NCBI GenBank assembly: GCA_963822435.1
Contig: CAWGHN010000002.1
Span: forward strand, 186,001 to 250,000
Direction: 5' to 3'
DNA: 64,000 nucleotides
Source: JAUYQR01 sp963822435
GTDB lineage: Bacteria > Pseudomonadota > Alphaproteobacteria > Rhodobacterales > Rhodobacteraceae
Numbering within the stretch: position 1 is the stretch's first letter; each line of letters begins with the position of its first letter. The translations under genes and the position numbers were made by a program. Below, piece by piece: positions 52,346 to 60,363 of the stretch. The notes under the pieces are model-generated. The model was given only the letters and a program-made list of their open reading frames with translations, was not told where the DNA came from and made no database searches.

Positions 52346-53029
52346 ATGACCGAAGTGACAGAGCGCCGCAATTTCTACGGCCGGATTCGCGGCAAGACGC
52401 TGCGGGCAAGCCAGAAGACCTATCTGGCCGAGGGTCTGGAGCCGCTGTCCTTGCCAGGTGTGACGCGCGAGGCGAATCCATCGCGGGCCGCGATTGATCT
52501 GGCCTTTACCGGTGGGCGACCCCTGTGGCTTGAGATCGGTTTTGGCGGCGGCGAGCATCTGGTGCATATGGCCGACCGCCACCGGGACCGTTTCCTTCTG
52601 GGTTGCGAGCCGTTCGTGAACGGAATTGCCATGCTGCTGGGCAAGGTCCGCGAGGCTGACCTCGACAACCTTGCAATCCATCCCGGTGACGTGCGCGACC
52701 TGTTCGATGTGCTGCCCGACGGTGCGGTGGAAAAGGCGTTCCTGAATTACCCTGACCCGTGGCCAAAGGCACGCCACCACCGCCGCCGGTTCGTGACGCC
52801 CGGCTATCTGGCAGGACTGGCACGGGTGATGGTGCAAGGCGGCGAGTTTCGCGTGGCGACGGACATTCCCGACTACGTCCGCCAGACCCGCGAAGAAGTG
52901 TCTGCCGCCGGGTTCGATCCGGTGTCCGACGGCACCGAACCCTGGTCCGACTGGTTTTCGACCCGCTACGAGCAAAAGGCGCTGCGTGAGGGGCGCCCGC
53001 CGCATTACCTGACGTTCCGCAAGCGGTAA
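52346..53029 (+). CDS. trmB: tRNA (guanine-N7-)-methyltransferase
   Basis: 227 residues. It methylates G46 in the tRNA variable loop with SAM. The SAM-binding motif is LWLEIGFGGGEHLVHMA, and the family signature NYPDPWPKARHHRRRFV contains the catalytic Asp. RNFYGRIRGKTLR at the N-terminus binds tRNA in known members. Adjacent to metK, its SAM supplier, in many relatives; here a GYD gene lies between on the other strand. Confidence 0.95.
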   Translation: MTEVTERRNFYGRIRGKTLRASQKTYLAEGLEPLSLPGVTREANPSRAAIDLAFTGGRPLWLEIGFGGGEHLVHMADRHRDRFLLGCEPFVNGIAMLLGKVREADLDNLAIHPGDVRDLFDVLPDGAVEKAFLNYPDPWPKARHHRRRFVTPGYLAGLARVMVQGGEFRVATDIPDYVRQTREEVSAAGFDPVSDGTEPWSDWFSTRYEQKALREGRPPHYLTFRKR

Positions 53030-53194
53030 CGGCGCGACGTGAGCAGTCGCGAAAAAGGAAGCCATCACGATTTGCTCTTTTCTTCAAATACTCCCCCCGG
53101 AGGGTCCGAGCTTGTCGCTGCCGGGCCGGCGCAAGTGATGGACCGCATCGGAGGCTTGCGCTATCAGGCGCTCGGAAACGTGAGGGAGTAACCG

Positions 53195-54541
53195 ATGTCC
53201 GGCCATGGCGATGCGCAACCGATGACCGCCCACAAGTCTGGCCCGCTGCGGGGCACGGCTTCGGTGCCGGGCGACAAGTCGATCAGTCACCGGTCGCTGA
53301 TCTTTGGCGCGATGGCGGTGGGCGAGACAAAGATCACCGGTTTGCTGGAGGGTCAGGATGTCCTCGATACGGCGAAGGCGATGCGGGCGTTCGGCGCGAC
53401 CGTGACGCAGCATGGGCCGGGGGCGTGGTCGGTGCAGGGTGTGGGCGTCGGCGGGTTTCAGGAACCGGCTGATGTGATCGACTGCGGCAATTCGGGCACC
53501 GGGGTGCGGTTGATCATGGGAACGATGGCAACGACGCCGATCACCGCGACCTTCACCGGGGACGCGAGCTTGCGCAAGCGGCCGATGGGGCGGGTGACGG
53601 ACCCGTTGGCGCTGTTCGGCACCCAAGCCTACGGGCGCAAGGGCGGGCGGCTGCCGATGACGGTGGTGGGTGCGGCAAACCCGGTGCCGGTTCGCTATGT
53701 GTTGCCGGTGGCCTCGGCACAGGTGAAGTCGGCGGTGCTTCTGGCGGGGCTGAACGCGCCGGGTGAGACGGTGGTGATCGAGCGCGAGCCGACGCGGGAT
53801 CATTCGGAGCGGATGCTCTTGGGGTTTGGCGCGACGCTGAACGTCGAGAAGACCAGCGAGGGGCATGTCATCACGCTGGTTGGGCAGCCGGAACTCAGGC
53901 CGCAGACGGTGGCGGTGCCGCGCGATCCTTCAAGCGCGGCGTTTCCGGTCTGTGCGGCGCTGGTGGTGGAGGGGTCGGATATCCTTGTGCCGGGGGTGAG
54001 CCAGAACCTGACGCGCAACGGGCTTTATCTGACGCTGGTCGAGATGGGCGCGGAGATCGAGTTCCTTTCCCCTCGTGAGGAGGGGGGCGAGCCGGTGGCG
54101 GATCTGCGGGTGCGGTTTTCCGGCGCGATGAAGGGGATCGAGGTGCCGGAAGAGCGGGCGCCGTCGATGATTGATGAATACCCGATCCTGTCGGTGGTGG
54201 CGGCCTTCAGCGAGGGGCGGACCGTGATGCGGGGGGTAAAGGAGCTGCGCGTCAAGGAAAGTGACCGGATCGACGCGATGGCGCGGGGGCTGGAGGCCTG
54301 CGGCGTGCGGATCGAGGAGGATGAGGACACCCTGATCGTGCACGGAATGGGGCCGGGCGGGGTGCCGGGCGGGGCCACCTGTGCGACCCATCTGGACCAC
54401 CGGATCGCGATGAGTTTTCTTGTCTGCGGGATGGCCGCGAAGGCGGCGGTTTCGGTGGATGATGCCAGCCCCATTGTGACCTCGTTCCCGATGTTCGAGG
54501 GGTTGATGGCGGGTCTGGGGGCAACGCTGCGGCAGGGGTGA
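53195..54541 (+). CDS. aroA: 3-phosphoshikimate 1-carboxyvinyltransferase (EPSP synthase)
   Basis: 448 residues; makes EPSP from shikimate-3-phosphate and PEP. Conserved sites: GDKSISHRSLIFGAM, GNSGTGVRLIMG, GDASLRKRPMGRVTDPL, SAQVKSAVLLAGLN, RAPSMIDEYPIL and THLDHRIAMSFL. The sequence follows the class II type (as in Agrobacterium CP4) closely, but where CP4 has an Ala (its position 100) in GNAATG, this enzyme has Gly, the residue found in class I. AGGGAG precedes ATG 53195. Confidence 0.96.
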   Translation: MSGHGDAQPMTAHKSGPLRGTASVPGDKSISHRSLIFGAMAVGETKITGLLEGQDVLDTAKAMRAFGATVTQHGPGAWSVQGVGVGGFQEPADVIDCGNSGTGVRLIMGTMATTPITATFTGDASLRKRPMGRVTDPLALFGTQAYGRKGGRLPMTVVGAANPVPVRYVLPVASAQVKSAVLLAGLNAPGETVVIEREPTRDHSERMLLGFGATLNVEKTSEGHVITLVGQPELRPQTVAVPRDPSSAAFPVCAALVVEGSDILVPGVSQNLTRNGLYLTLVEMGAEIEFLSPREEGGEPVADLRVRFSGAMKGIEVPEERAPSMIDEYPILSVVAAFSEGRTVMRGVKELRVKESDRIDAMARGLEACGVRIEEDEDTLIVHGMGPGGVPGGATCATHLDHRIAMSFLVCGMAAKAAVSVDDASPIVTSFPMFEGLMAGLGATLRQG

Positions 54542-54686
54542 TGCGGTGTCCCACGCTGGGACAGGGAGAGCCTTTGTGCGATTTCAAAGGGTTGACTCGG
54601 GCGTCAACGATTTGGAAACCTTGTGGAGCGGCGGGGCCGCGAGGTTGGTCTCTCGGCGCGGCGCGCGCGCGCCGCACCGAGGCTGA

Positions 54687-54753
54687 GGGGGGCCTTTCAG
54701 CCCCCCACGCCCGTTCCGGGCTTCCCCCCCGAGGATATTTGGCAAAGGGGAAG
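54687..54753 (+). repeat. Composite hairpin/GGATATTT element, copy 4
   Basis: Hairpin GGGGGGC-N6-GCCCCCC (54687-54706), C-run, GGATATTT (54733-54740), CAAAGGGGAAGG. A long GC hairpin (CTCGG...CCGAG, about 54652-54682) precedes it. It lies 43 bp before cmk, after aroA. Confidence 0.7.
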
Positions 54754-54782
54754 GTTTGGGCCTTCAGAAGCGGGGTGGGGTG

Positions 54783-55385
54783 ATGCAATTCACGGTGGCG
54801 ATCGACGGGCCGGCGGCGGCGGGCAAGGGCACCATAGGCCGGGCGGTTGCGGCACGGTTCGGCCTTGCGCATCTGGACACCGGGCTTTTGTATCGCGCTG
54901 TGGGCGTGAAGGGTGGTGATCCGGTCGCGGCGGCGCGGGCTTTGGTTCCGGGTGATCTGGCGCGGGAGGACCTGCGCACGCTGGAGGCGGGGCAGGCGGC
55001 AAGCCGGGTGGCGGCGATCCCCGAGGTGCGGGCGGCGCTGGTGGACTTTCAGCGCCGGTTTGCGCGCCGCGACGGCGGCGCGGTGCTGGACGGGCGCGAC
55101 ATCGGCACGGTGATCTGCCCGCAAGCCGAGGTGAAGCTTTATGTCACCGCGAGCCCGGAGGTTCGGGCGCATCGGCGCTGGCTGGAACTTGGGGGCGACG
55201 AGGCGCGGGTGCTGGCCGAAGTGATCGAGCGCGACGCGCGCGACATCGGCAGGGCGGACGCGCCTTTGCGGGCCGCAGGCGACGCGGTTGTGCTGGATAC
55301 CAGCGTGCTGCCGGTGGACGAGGCAGTGGCGCGGGCGATTGCGGTGGTGGAAGCGGCGCTGCGCCGCGTGGTGCCCCTTGCCTAG
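54783..55385 (+). CDS. cmk: (d)CMP kinase
   Basis: 200 residues from ATG 54783, about 25 shorter than the E. coli enzyme. It phosphorylates CMP and dCMP. P-loop IDGPAAAGKGTIGRAVA, LDTGLLYRAVG, LDGRDIGTVICPQAEVKLYVTAS and RDARDIGRADAPLRAA are clear. Shortening is in the CMP-binding insert. The pair cmk and rpsA is a common neighbour set, here with two genes between. Confidence 0.94.
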   Translation: MQFTVAIDGPAAAGKGTIGRAVAARFGLAHLDTGLLYRAVGVKGGDPVAAARALVPGDLAREDLRTLEAGQAASRVAAIPEVRAALVDFQRRFARRDGGAVLDGRDIGTVICPQAEVKLYVTASPEVRAHRRWLELGGDEARVLAEVIERDARDIGRADAPLRAAGDAVVLDTSVLPVDEAVARAIAVVEAALRRVVPLA

Positions 55386-55439
55386 GCTGCGGAACATGCG
55401 CGGGGCTGGCCGGTTGCGCTGCCAGCAAGGAGCGCTGTC

Positions 55440-56309
55440 ATGGCATTTGGAGTTTTTGGCAACATTCGCGCGCTGATCCGTGATCTGAAGGACGAGATCG
55501 TGAAGGACCGGGTGCTGGCTGTTGCGGCGGGCGTGACGTTTTACGGGCTTTTGGCTCTGGTGCCGGCAATAACGGCGCTGATCTCGATCTTCGGGCTGGT
55601 GCTGGAGCCTGCGGAGGTGCCTGAAGCGCTGGCATCGGTGACGAGCCTGCTGCCGGAGGAGGCGGCGACGCTGTTGACCGAGCAGGCGACGCGGATCGCG
55701 GCCAAGGCGGAGGGGGCGCTCTCGCTGACCGCGCTGGTGGCGCTGGTGATTGCGCTGTGGTCGGCCAGTGGCGGCACCAAGGCGCTGATCGAGGCTTTGA
55801 ACATTGCCTATGACGTGGACGAGACGCGCGGGTTCGTGAAGCTGAACCTCGTGGCGCTGGGCTTTACGCTGGCCGGGATCGTCGTGGTGATCGTGGTGGG
55901 GGCGATTGTCGCGGTGCTGCCGTTTCTGGCCGAGCGGTTGGGTGGGGTGGCGGGCGACGTGATCCTGGCCCTGCGCTGGCCGATTCTTTTTGCGCTGCTG
56001 CTGGCGGCGCTGGCGGCGATCTATCGTTGGGCGCCGAACCGGCCGGATGCCGAATGGGTGTGGATCACACCGGGGGCGGTGGTCGCGGCGGTTGGGTTGA
56101 TTGCGACCTCGGCGGGGCTGGCGTGGTATGTCAGCGGTTTCGGGCGGTATGATGAGACCTATGGCTCGCTGGCGGCGGTTGTCATCCTGATGCTGTGGAT
56201 CTGGCTGTCGACGGTGATGGTGCTGATCGGTGCCGAGGCGAACGCCGAGATGGACCGCAGAAAGCGGGTGCGGGTTTCGGGGCGGCTTCAGGCGGCGCGG
56301 CAGGGCTAG
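55440..56309 (+). CDS. YihY/BrkB-family membrane protein
   Basis: 289 residues with about six hydrophobic helices. Family pattern: AAGVTFYGLLALVPAITALISIFGL after an amphipathic start, SASGGTKALIEALNIAYDVDETRGFVK, and LMLWIWLSTVMVLIGAEANAE. The older names ribonuclease BN and serum-resistance BrkB are not functional evidence. It probably works as a transporter or flippase-like protein (uncertain). Its stop overlaps the convergent gene by four bases. Confidence 0.9.
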   Translation: MAFGVFGNIRALIRDLKDEIVKDRVLAVAAGVTFYGLLALVPAITALISIFGLVLEPAEVPEALASVTSLLPEEAATLLTEQATRIAAKAEGALSLTALVALVIALWSASGGTKALIEALNIAYDVDETRGFVKLNLVALGFTLAGIVVVIVVGAIVAVLPFLAERLGGVAGDVILALRWPILFALLLAALAAIYRWAPNRPDAEWVWITPGAVVAAVGLIATSAGLAWYVSGFGRYDETYGSLAAVVILMLWIWLSTVMVLIGAEANAEMDRRKRVRVSGRLQAARQG

Positions 56310-56644
56310 CGCTGGCGGGCAAGCCAGCCGGTTGCCGTTGCCAGGATCGCGCCGGGCAGGGCGAGAGCGGCCATCGCGGCAAGGCCGAGCGGCAGAAGGC
56401 TTAAGCTGCCGCCGGTGGCAAGGCCGGTCGCCAGCAACACGACCGGGAGCGCGGCGAAGGCGAGGCCGGCGTGGCGAAGGGCGTGGCCGGGCCAGAGATA
56501 GCCACAGGCGCCGGTGAGGGTGATTGCGGCGGACCAAGCGTTCCAGAACGCGCTGGTATCCCAAACTTCACGCGGGAAGGCAACGAGGCCGGTGGCAAAC
56601 CACAGGAGCGAGCCGAGGACGAGGGGGGTAAAGAACGCGGTCAT
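56306..56644 (-). CDS. Small membrane protein, unknown
   Basis: 112 residues with three or four hydrophobic helices (TPLVLGSLLWFATGLVAF, SAAITLTGACGYLW, AGLAFAALPVVLLATGLA, LPLGLAAMAALALPGAIL). It resembles small uncharacterised DUF-type inner-membrane proteins; no charged or catalytic residues stand out. It converges on the YihY-family gene and is divergent from rpsA. Confidence 0.7.
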   Translation of the reverse strand: MTAFFTPLVLGSLLWFATGLVAFPREVWDTSAFWNAWSAAITLTGACGYLWPGHALRHAGLAFAALPVVLLATGLATGGSLSLLPLGLAAMAALALPGAILATATGWLARQR

Positions 56645-56715
56645 ATCGCGATTTTGCCAGCCAATCTGGGCGAAAATGGGGACCGGCCGCGGGCCGCCGG
56701 CGGGGTGGGTTTCCC

Positions 56716-56744
56716 TTGCCTGACTGCGGAATTGGGGCTATAGC
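56716..56744 (+). promoter_or_regulatory. Promoter of rpsA
   Basis: TTGCCT (56716-56721), spacer 17 bp, TATAGC (56739-56744). A 130-nt leader to ATG 56878 leaves room for S1 autogenous control. Confidence 0.6.
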
Positions 56745-56877
56745 GCCGCATCCTCGCGTGGAGTCTCGTTTGGCCCGGTTTACCGGACCGGCAGGGTTTT
56801 TCGTAAGAGCGATGAGCAAAGACCGGCGGAGCCAACCGCAAGGCCAGTGAAAACACGAGAAAAGGAAACTGATCTGT

Positions 56878-58563
56878 ATGTGCGCTAAAGCAACCATGGA
56901 AGACTTCGAAGCCCTGTTGAAGGAAAGCTTCGAGATTGACACGCCCGAAGAGGGAACCGTTGTCAAAGGCCGCGTGATCGCCATCGAGGCGGGCCAGGCC
57001 ATCATCGATGTCGGCTACAAGATGGAAGGCCGCATCGACCTTAAGGAATTCGCGAACCCGGGCGAGCAGCCCAACATCAACATCGGCGACGAAGTTGAGG
57101 TGTACCTGGACCGCGTGGAAAACAGCCGCGGTGAAGCCCAGATCAGCCGTGAGAAGGCCCGTCGCGAAGAGGCCTGGGATCGGCTTGAGAAGGCCTATGC
57201 GTCGGAAACCCGCGTCGACGGCGCGATCTTCGGCCGGGTCAAGGGTGGCTTTACGGTGGATCTGGGTGGCGCTGTGGCGTTCCTGCCGGGCAGCCAGGTT
57301 GACGTGCGTCCGGTGCGGGATGCGGGCCCCTTGATGGGCATGAAGCAGCCGTTCCAGATTCTGAAGATGGACCGTCGCCGGGGCAACATCGTTGTGTCGC
57401 GCCGTGCGATCCTGGAAGAAAGCCGTGCCGAGCAGCGCGCCGAAGTCATCGGCAACCTGACCGAAGGCCAGACGGTCGACGGCGTGGTCAAGAACATCAC
57501 CGAGTATGGTGCGTTCGTTGATCTGGGCGGTGTCGACGGCCTGCTGCATGTCACCGACATGGCGTGGCGTCGGGTGAACCACCCGTCAGAGATTTTGAAC
57601 ATCGGCGAGACCGTCAAGGTCCAGGTGATCAAGATCAACAAGGAAACCCACCGTATTTCGCTGGGCATGAAGCAGCTGCAGTCCGATCCTTGGGATGCCG
57701 TTGAGAAGATGTACGCCATCGGCACGGTCCACAAAGGCCGCGTCACCAACATCACCGATTACGGCGCCTTCGTGGAGCTGGAAGCCGGTGTCGAGGGTCT
57801 GGTTCACGTCAGCGAGATGTCGTGGACCAAGAAGAACGTGCACCCCGGCAAGATCGTCTCCACCTCTCAGGAAGTGGACGTCATGGTGCTGGAAATCGAC
57901 AGCGCCAAGCGTCGGGTCAGCCTTGGCCTGAAGCAGACGCAGCGCAACCCGTGGGAAGTCTTTGCGGAAACGCATCCCGTGGGCAGCCAGATCGAAGGCG
58001 AAGTCAAGAACATCACCGAATTCGGTCTGTTCGTCGGCCTCGACAACGACATCGACGGCATGGTTCACCTTTCCGACCTGTCGTGGGACCAGCGCGGCGA
58101 AGAAGCGATCCAGAACTACCGCAAGGGCGACACGGTGCATGCCGCTGTCACCGAAGTCGACGTCGAGAAGGAGCGCATCTCGCTCTCCATCAAGGCGCTG
58201 GGCGAAGACAACTTCTCGGACGCGGTTGATGGCGTGAAGCGGGGCGGGATCATCACCGTCACCGTGACCGCGATCGAAGAGGGTGGCATCGAGGTGGAGT
58301 ACAACGGCGCCAAGTCGTTCATCCGCCGCAGCGACCTTTCCCGTGACCGGGCAGACCAGCGCCCCGAGCGGTTCCAGATCGGCGACCACATCGACGTGCG
58401 CGTGACCAACATTGATCCCAAGACCCGCAAGCTGGGTCTGTCGATCAAGGCGCGCGAGATCGCGGAAGAGAAAGAGGCCGTCGAACAGTATGGTTCGTCC
58501 GATTCGGGCGCGTCGCTTGGCGACATCCTTGGCGCGGCTTTGAAGAGCGGCGACAAGGCCTGA
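56878..58563 (+). CDS. rpsA: 30S ribosomal protein S1
   Basis: 561 residues with six S1 RNA-binding repeats of about 75-85 residues (for example GVVKNITEYGAFVDLGGVDGLLHVTDM and GRVTNITDYGAFVELEAGVEGLVHVSEM). S1 unwinds and docks mRNA on the 30S subunit. The start ATG 56878 gives MCAKATMEDFEALL; an internal ATG at 56896 also begins conserved sequence. Codon use is strongly biased, unlike most neighbours, as expected for a highly expressed gene. Confidence 0.96.
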   Translation: MCAKATMEDFEALLKESFEIDTPEEGTVVKGRVIAIEAGQAIIDVGYKMEGRIDLKEFANPGEQPNINIGDEVEVYLDRVENSRGEAQISREKARREEAWDRLEKAYASETRVDGAIFGRVKGGFTVDLGGAVAFLPGSQVDVRPVRDAGPLMGMKQPFQILKMDRRRGNIVVSRRAILEESRAEQRAEVIGNLTEGQTVDGVVKNITEYGAFVDLGGVDGLLHVTDMAWRRVNHPSEILNIGETVKVQVIKINKETHRISLGMKQLQSDPWDAVEKMYAIGTVHKGRVTNITDYGAFVELEAGVEGLVHVSEMSWTKKNVHPGKIVSTSQEVDVMVLEIDSAKRRVSLGLKQTQRNPWEVFAETHPVGSQIEGEVKNITEFGLFVGLDNDIDGMVHLSDLSWDQRGEEAIQNYRKGDTVHAAVTEVDVEKERISLSIKALGEDNFSDAVDGVKRGGIITVTVTAIEEGGIEVEYNGAKSFIRRSDLSRDRADQRPERFQIGDHIDVRVTNIDPKTRKLGLSIKAREIAEEKEAVEQYGSSDSGASLGDILGAALKSGDKA

Positions 58564-58596
58564 GCCTAGGCTCGACCGAGGTTTGCAACGAAAAGA

Positions 58597-58623
58597 GGGC
58601 CTTGCCGCATGGCAAGGCCCTTT
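58597..58623 (+). terminator. Rho-independent terminator of rpsA
   Basis: GGGCCTTGCC-GCAT-GGCAAGGCCC, a perfect 10-bp stem followed by TTT, 34 bp after the rpsA stop. Confidence 0.9.
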
Positions 58624-58652
58624 CCATTGGGTCGCCACCCCCTTGTTTTCAT

Positions 58653-58680
58653 TTGTGCGGTGACAATTTTTGCCTATAGT
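58653..58680 (+). promoter_or_regulatory. Promoter of ihfB
   Basis: TTGTGC (58653-58658), spacer 16 bp, TATAGT (58675-58680), within an AT-richer patch, 63 bp before the ihfB start. Confidence 0.55.
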
Positions 58681-58742
58681 CCGCAGACAAGAACATCGTG
58701 GCGGCCGCTGCCAAGGGCCGAACCACAGGGGGGACGCTAGGG

Positions 58743-59024
58743 ATGATCCGGTCTGAACTGATCCAGAAGATCGCGGATGAAAACCCGCATCTGACGCAGC
58801 GCCATGTCGAGCGCATCGTCAACACGGTCTTTGAGGAAATCATCGACGCGCTGGCCAAGGGGGACCGGGTGGAACTGCGCGGCTTCGGCGCGTTTTCCGT
58901 GAAGGCGCGTGATGCGCGCGTCGGGCGCAACCCGCGCACCGGCGAGGCGGTCAAAGTTGACGACAAGAAGGTGCCGTTCTTCAAGACCGGCAAACTTCTG
59001 CGCGACCGGCTGAACGCCAAGTAA
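58743..59024 (+). CDS. ihfB: Integration host factor subunit beta
   Basis: 93 residues from ATG 58743. HU/IHF DNA-bending fold: MIRSELIQKIADENPHLTQ, the signature VELRGFGAFSVKARDARVGRNPRTGE with the arm tip RNPRTGE, and VPFFKTGKLLRDRLN. The sequence matches the beta rather than alpha subunit (ELIQKIA, RHVERIVNTVFEEI). rpsA-ihfB-lapA is the classical order also seen in enterobacteria. Confidence 0.95.
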   Translation: MIRSELIQKIADENPHLTQRHVERIVNTVFEEIIDALAKGDRVELRGFGAFSVKARDARVGRNPRTGEAVKVDDKKVPFFKTGKLLRDRLNAK

Positions 59025-59090
59025 CCGCAAGGCAGCTTGCAGCGGCCCCGGTTCGGACCGATATTGGCGTATGCCGCAAGGGAGCCGCCG

Positions 59091-59450
59091 ATGATCCGCT
59101 ATCTTCGCTATGCCTTTCTGATCGCTTTGGCGCTGGTTTTGCTGACCGTGGCGCTGGCCAATCGCACGCCGGTGGCGGTGCGGCTGCTGCCCGACGATCT
59201 GGCGGCGCTGACCGGGCTGACCTGGGGTATGGAACTGCCGCTGTTCCTGATCATCTTCGGCGGCATCGTGGCGGGGTTGTTGATCGGCTTTGTCTGGGAA
59301 TGGTTCCGGGAAATGAAGCACCGGTCGACCGCGAGTGCGAAAACGCGCGAGGTGACGCGGCTGGAGCGTGAACTGGCGGTACTGCGGGACACGACCTCGG
59401 TGCCGCAGGACGATGTGCTGGCCCTTCTGGACCGGCCGAAGTCGCGCTGA
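59091..59450 (+). CDS. lapA: LapA-domain inner-membrane protein
   Basis: 119 residues from ATG 59091. Two membrane helices (YLRYAFLIALALVLLTVALAN and LPLFLIIFGGIVAGLLIGFVW) are followed by a charged cytoplasmic coiled coil (TREVTRLERELAVLRD), the layout of LapA/YciS, which acts with LapB in LPS assembly control in E. coli. No lapB adjoins here. Its stop overlaps the trpF start (TGATG). Confidence 0.85.
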   Translation: MIRYLRYAFLIALALVLLTVALANRTPVAVRLLPDDLAALTGLTWGMELPLFLIIFGGIVAGLLIGFVWEWFREMKHRSTASAKTREVTRLERELAVLRDTTSVPQDDVLALLDRPKSR

Positions 59451-60118
59451 TGGTCGAGGTTCGCGTCAAGATCTGCGGCCTGCGGACCGAGGCCGACGTG
59501 GCCGCCGTGGCGGCGGCGGGAGCGGCCTATGCGGGATTCGTGTTCTTTGCCAAAAGCCCGCGCAACCTGACCTTGCCCGAGGCGAAGCGGCTGGCGCTGG
59601 CGGCCCCGGTCGGGCTGGCCAAGGTGGCACTGACGGTCGATGCCGATGATGCGACGCTGGATGCGCTGGTGGCGGAGGTGCCTTTGGACCTGCTGCAACT
59701 GCATGGCCACGAGACGCCCGCGCGGGTGGCCGAGGTGCGCGCACGCTACGGGCTGCCGGTGATGAAGGCGATGGGCGTGGCCGACGAGGGCGACCTGTCG
59801 GGCCTGATGGAGATGAGCCTTGCGGCAGACCAGTTGCTGATCGACGCCAAGCCGCCGAAGGGTGCCGATCTGCCGGGCGGCAACGGGTTGGCGTTTGACT
59901 GGCGGCTTTTGGTTGGGCGCAAGTGGCTGCGGCCCTGGATGCTGGCGGGCGGGCTGACGCCGGACAACGTGGCGCAGGCGGTGCGGCTGACCGGGGCGCG
60001 GCAGGTGGATGTATCCTCGGGCGTCGAAAGCGCGCCGGGGGTGAAGGATGCCGGCCGGATCGCGGCGTTTGTCGAGGCGGCGCAGGGCACGCGCGCCGGC
60101 GTGCCGATGTTGCGATAG
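59450..60118 (+). CDS. trpF: Phosphoribosylanthranilate isomerase
   Basis: 222 residues. It converts N-(5-phosphoribosyl)anthranilate to CdRP in tryptophan synthesis. TIM-barrel motifs: VKICGLRTEADV with the catalytic Cys, FVFFAKSPRNLT, LDLLQLHGHET, LLIDAKPP with the catalytic Asp, and WMLAGGLTPDNV and VDVSSGVESAPGVKD at the phosphate site. It overlaps lapA by one base of the stop, so it is probably translated from the same mRNA. Confidence 0.95.
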   Translation: MVEVRVKICGLRTEADVAAVAAAGAAYAGFVFFAKSPRNLTLPEAKRLALAAPVGLAKVALTVDADDATLDALVAEVPLDLLQLHGHETPARVAEVRARYGLPVMKAMGVADEGDLSGLMEMSLAADQLLIDAKPPKGADLPGGNGLAFDWRLLVGRKWLRPWMLAGGLTPDNVAQAVRLTGARQVDVSSGVESAPGVKDAGRIAAFVEAAQGTRAGVPMLR

Positions 60119-60185
60119 CGCCTGGACCCGCGCGTGCAGAATTGAGCGGCTTGCGCCGCACGCCTTTTGTCTCGTCAGCGCGCAG

Positions 60186-60234
60186 GCGCACTTCCTCGGG
60201 AGTGCGCTCCGCACGGGGATATTTGGCAAAGGGG
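60186..60234 (+). repeat. Composite hairpin/GGATATTT element, copy 5
   Basis: Hairpin GCGCACT-N8-AGTGCGC (60186-60207), then GGATATTT (60217-60224) and CAAAGGGGAA, in the trpF-trpB gap. Confidence 0.65.
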
Positions 60235-60249
60235 AAAACCTTAAGGGCG

Positions 60250-60308
60250 TCCTCTTCTCGGAATATCCTCGGAGGGCGAAGCCCTAGGGGGGTTGACGGC
60301 CCCCCTTT
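60250..60308 (-). repeat. Composite hairpin/GGATATT element, copy 6 (inverted)
   Basis: Read on the minus strand: hairpin GGGGGGC.../...CCCCCCT (60306-60286), a second small hairpin GGGC-TTC-GCCC, then CCGAGGATATT (GGATATT at 60268-60262) and AGAAGAGGA. It faces copy 5 across about 27 bp, giving a head-to-head pair. On the plus strand the first hairpin is followed by TTT and could end transcription from trpF. Confidence 0.6.
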
Positions 60309-60363
60309 CCGAAGGCTGGCAGGGGCGCTACATCGGGGTCAGCAGAACACGAGGGAAACGATC

